Origin: Membranipora membranacea
Lineage: Eukaryota > Bryozoa > Gymnolaemata > Cheilostomatida > Membraniporidae
DNA length: 64,000 bases
NCBI GenBank assembly: GCA_914767715.1
Contig: OU612066.1
Location: forward strand, 26,140,283 to 26,204,282
Direction: 5' to 3'
A program made the translations under genes and the position numbers. Positions 61,968 through 64,000 of the stretch are shown here, in pieces. Position 1 is the first letter of the stretch. Each line of letters starts with the position of its first letter. The notes under the pieces were generated by a model. It saw nothing but the letters and a program-made list of their open reading frames with translations. It did no database searches and was not told the origin of the DNA.

Positions 61968-63787
61968 CATAGAGTTATTATATACTCTAGGGTGGACAAT
62001 GTGTACAAAAATAGCATCAGTTTTTGTCCTACTTAATTATTGCGAAATCCATGACGCGACGCAATCTGGTTGTGCATGGCTAGAGCCTCTATCATATAAT
62101 TTATCATTGAGAATTTAGGAATCGGGTATGAAAATTTAAGTTTTAGAGCGCTTATAGCCATTTTTTCGGAAAGATTTTCATGGCCCACTATGTGGAACAC
62201 TTGTAGGTATTTTCACTTGCAGCCATTGGAAAATTTTTCTATGTTTTCCCATCAAAATAAGCCAAAACTCCAACCGAAAACACATCATTGTGATGAAAAA
62301 AATTACCGGGCTTGCTTGTTTTTTCTACTGCCACTTGCCAGCCATATAAGCTGTGTCCTGTCTCTCTTACTCATATGTTACACATTCAGTGGGTTTTTTT
62401 TTATTTTTGATTAAATGAAGTACGAGTAGCCTGTGAACAAGTGATTGAAGGTGTAAAAGTTGTGCAGCTTGCCTCATTTTCAGTCACAGTGTACATAAAG
62501 TCCGGATTCAGATTTGCTCTCCAGATAACATTACTTTATTGAGGATATTATAATAAGTTTTTTTGTTTCTTATGTCAAAGAAGATCAATTAAGATTGGTG
62601 CAAAAAATTAGATGTGGTGTTACTGTCAGTCCTCATCGCTCATTAGATCACTTTCTGCCTCTCTTATATTTTTATAGCATCAATCCATTTCTGACGGAGA
62701 ATCACAGCTGTATGAAATGCTAACTCTGGTCATTTCAAAGGATTGCACACTACTACACTAATCCCCCTTCCCTCAAAACTATGCAAACAAATACACATAT
62801 ATACGTCAACTGCCAGTGCCTTGACTGGAGTGTATACAAAATATTCTTTATGATGCTGAAGTTCTCATCTCAACTAATTTACAACACAAGCAAACAACCA
62901 TAGTCATAATAAACATACCAGAAAATTGTATCAAACATCCACAACAACCGACCCGCTCTGAAGCAAATGGTCCCTTATTTCAAGTATGGTGAGAAATCAC
63001 AAATATCCGTCAACTTAAAATGTCACCTTAGTGAGTGTTTGTTCTGTAAAATCTGGAGTCAGTCTGGATAGGTATGTGAGTTTTCCATTCAAAGATTCAC
63101 TTGATACTCAGCGACTTATCAAAAACGTAATGCATTCATTTATATGCCTTCAAAACCTGCTGTGTATGTTGAATGGTTTTGCGAATTCAAAAACTAGAGG
63201 ACCAGAGAGGGAATTTAGAACTCTAAATGACATGGCCAAATCTAAACGCCAAATCTTACGTCAGAACCGTATGTAAATTGCTTCTGCAAATGGCGGAACT
63301 TAGAGGCTGACTTTTAACCTCCAATCAGTTTTTCCAGAAGCTATGTGTACACCTTGTACTGAACAAATAACATTAACTCACTTGATGGCTAACATATGAG
63401 TAAAAGAGACAGAATACAACTTATGGTTGGGAGAAACGTGGAAAAAACAAGCAAGCCCGGTAATTTTTTTCATCACAATGATGTGTTTTCGGTTGGAGTT
63501 TTGGCTTATTTTGATGGGAAAACATAGAAAAATTTTCCAATGGCTGCAAGTGAAAATACCTACAAGTGTTTCACATGGTGTGACACGAAAAATTTTCCGC
63601 AAAAATGGCTATAAGCGCTCTAAAACATAAATTGTCATGTTCAATTCCTATATTCTCAATGATAAGTTATATGATACGGGCACTAGCCATGCACAACCAG
63701 ATTGCGTCGCGTCATGGATTTCGCAATAATCAAGTAGGACGTTTTGAGCACTGCATTGTCCACTCTAGAGTATATAATAACTCTATG
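61968..63787. mobile_element. 1.8-kb element with about 420-bp inverted repeats and 8-bp target duplication
   Basis: Begins CATAGAGTTATTATATACTC and ends with its complement. The left arm 61968-62393 mirrors the right arm 63378-63787, including a long block with ttcggttggagttttggctt and cacatcattgtgatg. The exact 8-bp direct repeat GATGAACC flanks it (61960-61967, 63788-63795). There is no transposase frame inside. The 8-bp duplication fits hAT or related groups, but the termini are not the usual CAG. Confidence 0.88.
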
Positions 63788-64000
63788 GATGAACCGATCA
63801 CACTGGTTAACCCCAGACGTGTCTGGCATAATTAATTGCAGCGGCTCTCATCACATATCAAGGTAGCAATTTATAATTTTTTGTGATCTCTGATCCATAA
63901 ATCAGACATGGGCATGGCTGGTTTTATATTCTCTTCTCATTGCACCCAAATATTTTTTATTTAGATACAAGAGAGGTGTAGTTAAGCATTGGCAAAAGAT

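Overview
This is intron-rich, AT-rich (roughly one third GC by eye) nuclear DNA from an invertebrate animal. Introns are GT-AG and mostly a few hundred bases to 2 kb long. Coding exons are short and recognisable by protein family. Mobile DNA is mostly small non-autonomous DNA transposons plus a tRNA-derived SINE. I cannot name the phylum. The tropomyosin exon lengths (114/126/134/118/71/76/63/70/83) match the classical animal gene, and the lamin-tail protein looks like LMNTD1. A cnidarian or an invertebrate deuterostome would both fit.

Layout. (1) 1-4343, + strand: the 3' part of a gene for a basic, probably secreted protein with a furin-like site and a CC...C...C...CC cysteine pattern; poly(A) signal at 4615. 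(2) 6244 to at least 22798, - strand: a gene of 19 phase-consistent exons (at least 1040 residues) coding a long disordered head, a lamin-like coiled-coil rod, a lamin tail domain and a long post-LTD tail without a CaaX box. It is best read as LMNTD1 (IFLTD1)-like rather than a nuclear lamin. (3) 22.8-31.0 kb: mostly non-coding, with a tRNA-Glu-like SINE, a 218-bp transposon relic and a hairpin element. (4) 31033-44974, + strand: a complete tropomyosin gene with two alternative starts (1a+2 or 1b), two exon 4s, two exon 5s, three exon 6s and two exon 8s. Up to 48 in-frame combinations are possible, of 284 or 250 residues. A large disordered coding exon (34092-35014) sits inside this gene. (5) 47.09-49.84 kb: a 2.75-kb element with long (over 500 bp) inverted terminal repeats. 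(6) 49906-54258, + strand: eleven EGF-like exons in a row, several damaged (a frameshift, lost cysteines, an in-frame TGA exactly at a cysteine codon). This is a decaying EGF-repeat gene or gene fragment. (7) 56445-58283, - strand: a small secreted C-type lectin, complete, with TATA box and poly(A) signal. (8) 58.7-64 kb: tandem repeats, a TTAA-flanked MITE and an 1.8-kb element with about 420-bp inverted repeats and an exact 8-bp target duplication.

The genes do not form a functional cluster. Genes 1 and 2 are convergent, genes 2 and 4 are divergent, and the lectin is convergent with the EGF gene. The most informative parts are the combinatorial tropomyosin locus with its embedded disordered exon, the lamin-like LMNTD1 gene with a possible membrane-anchored alternative end and a splice-donor-like minisatellite, and the eroding EGF array next to a transposon.
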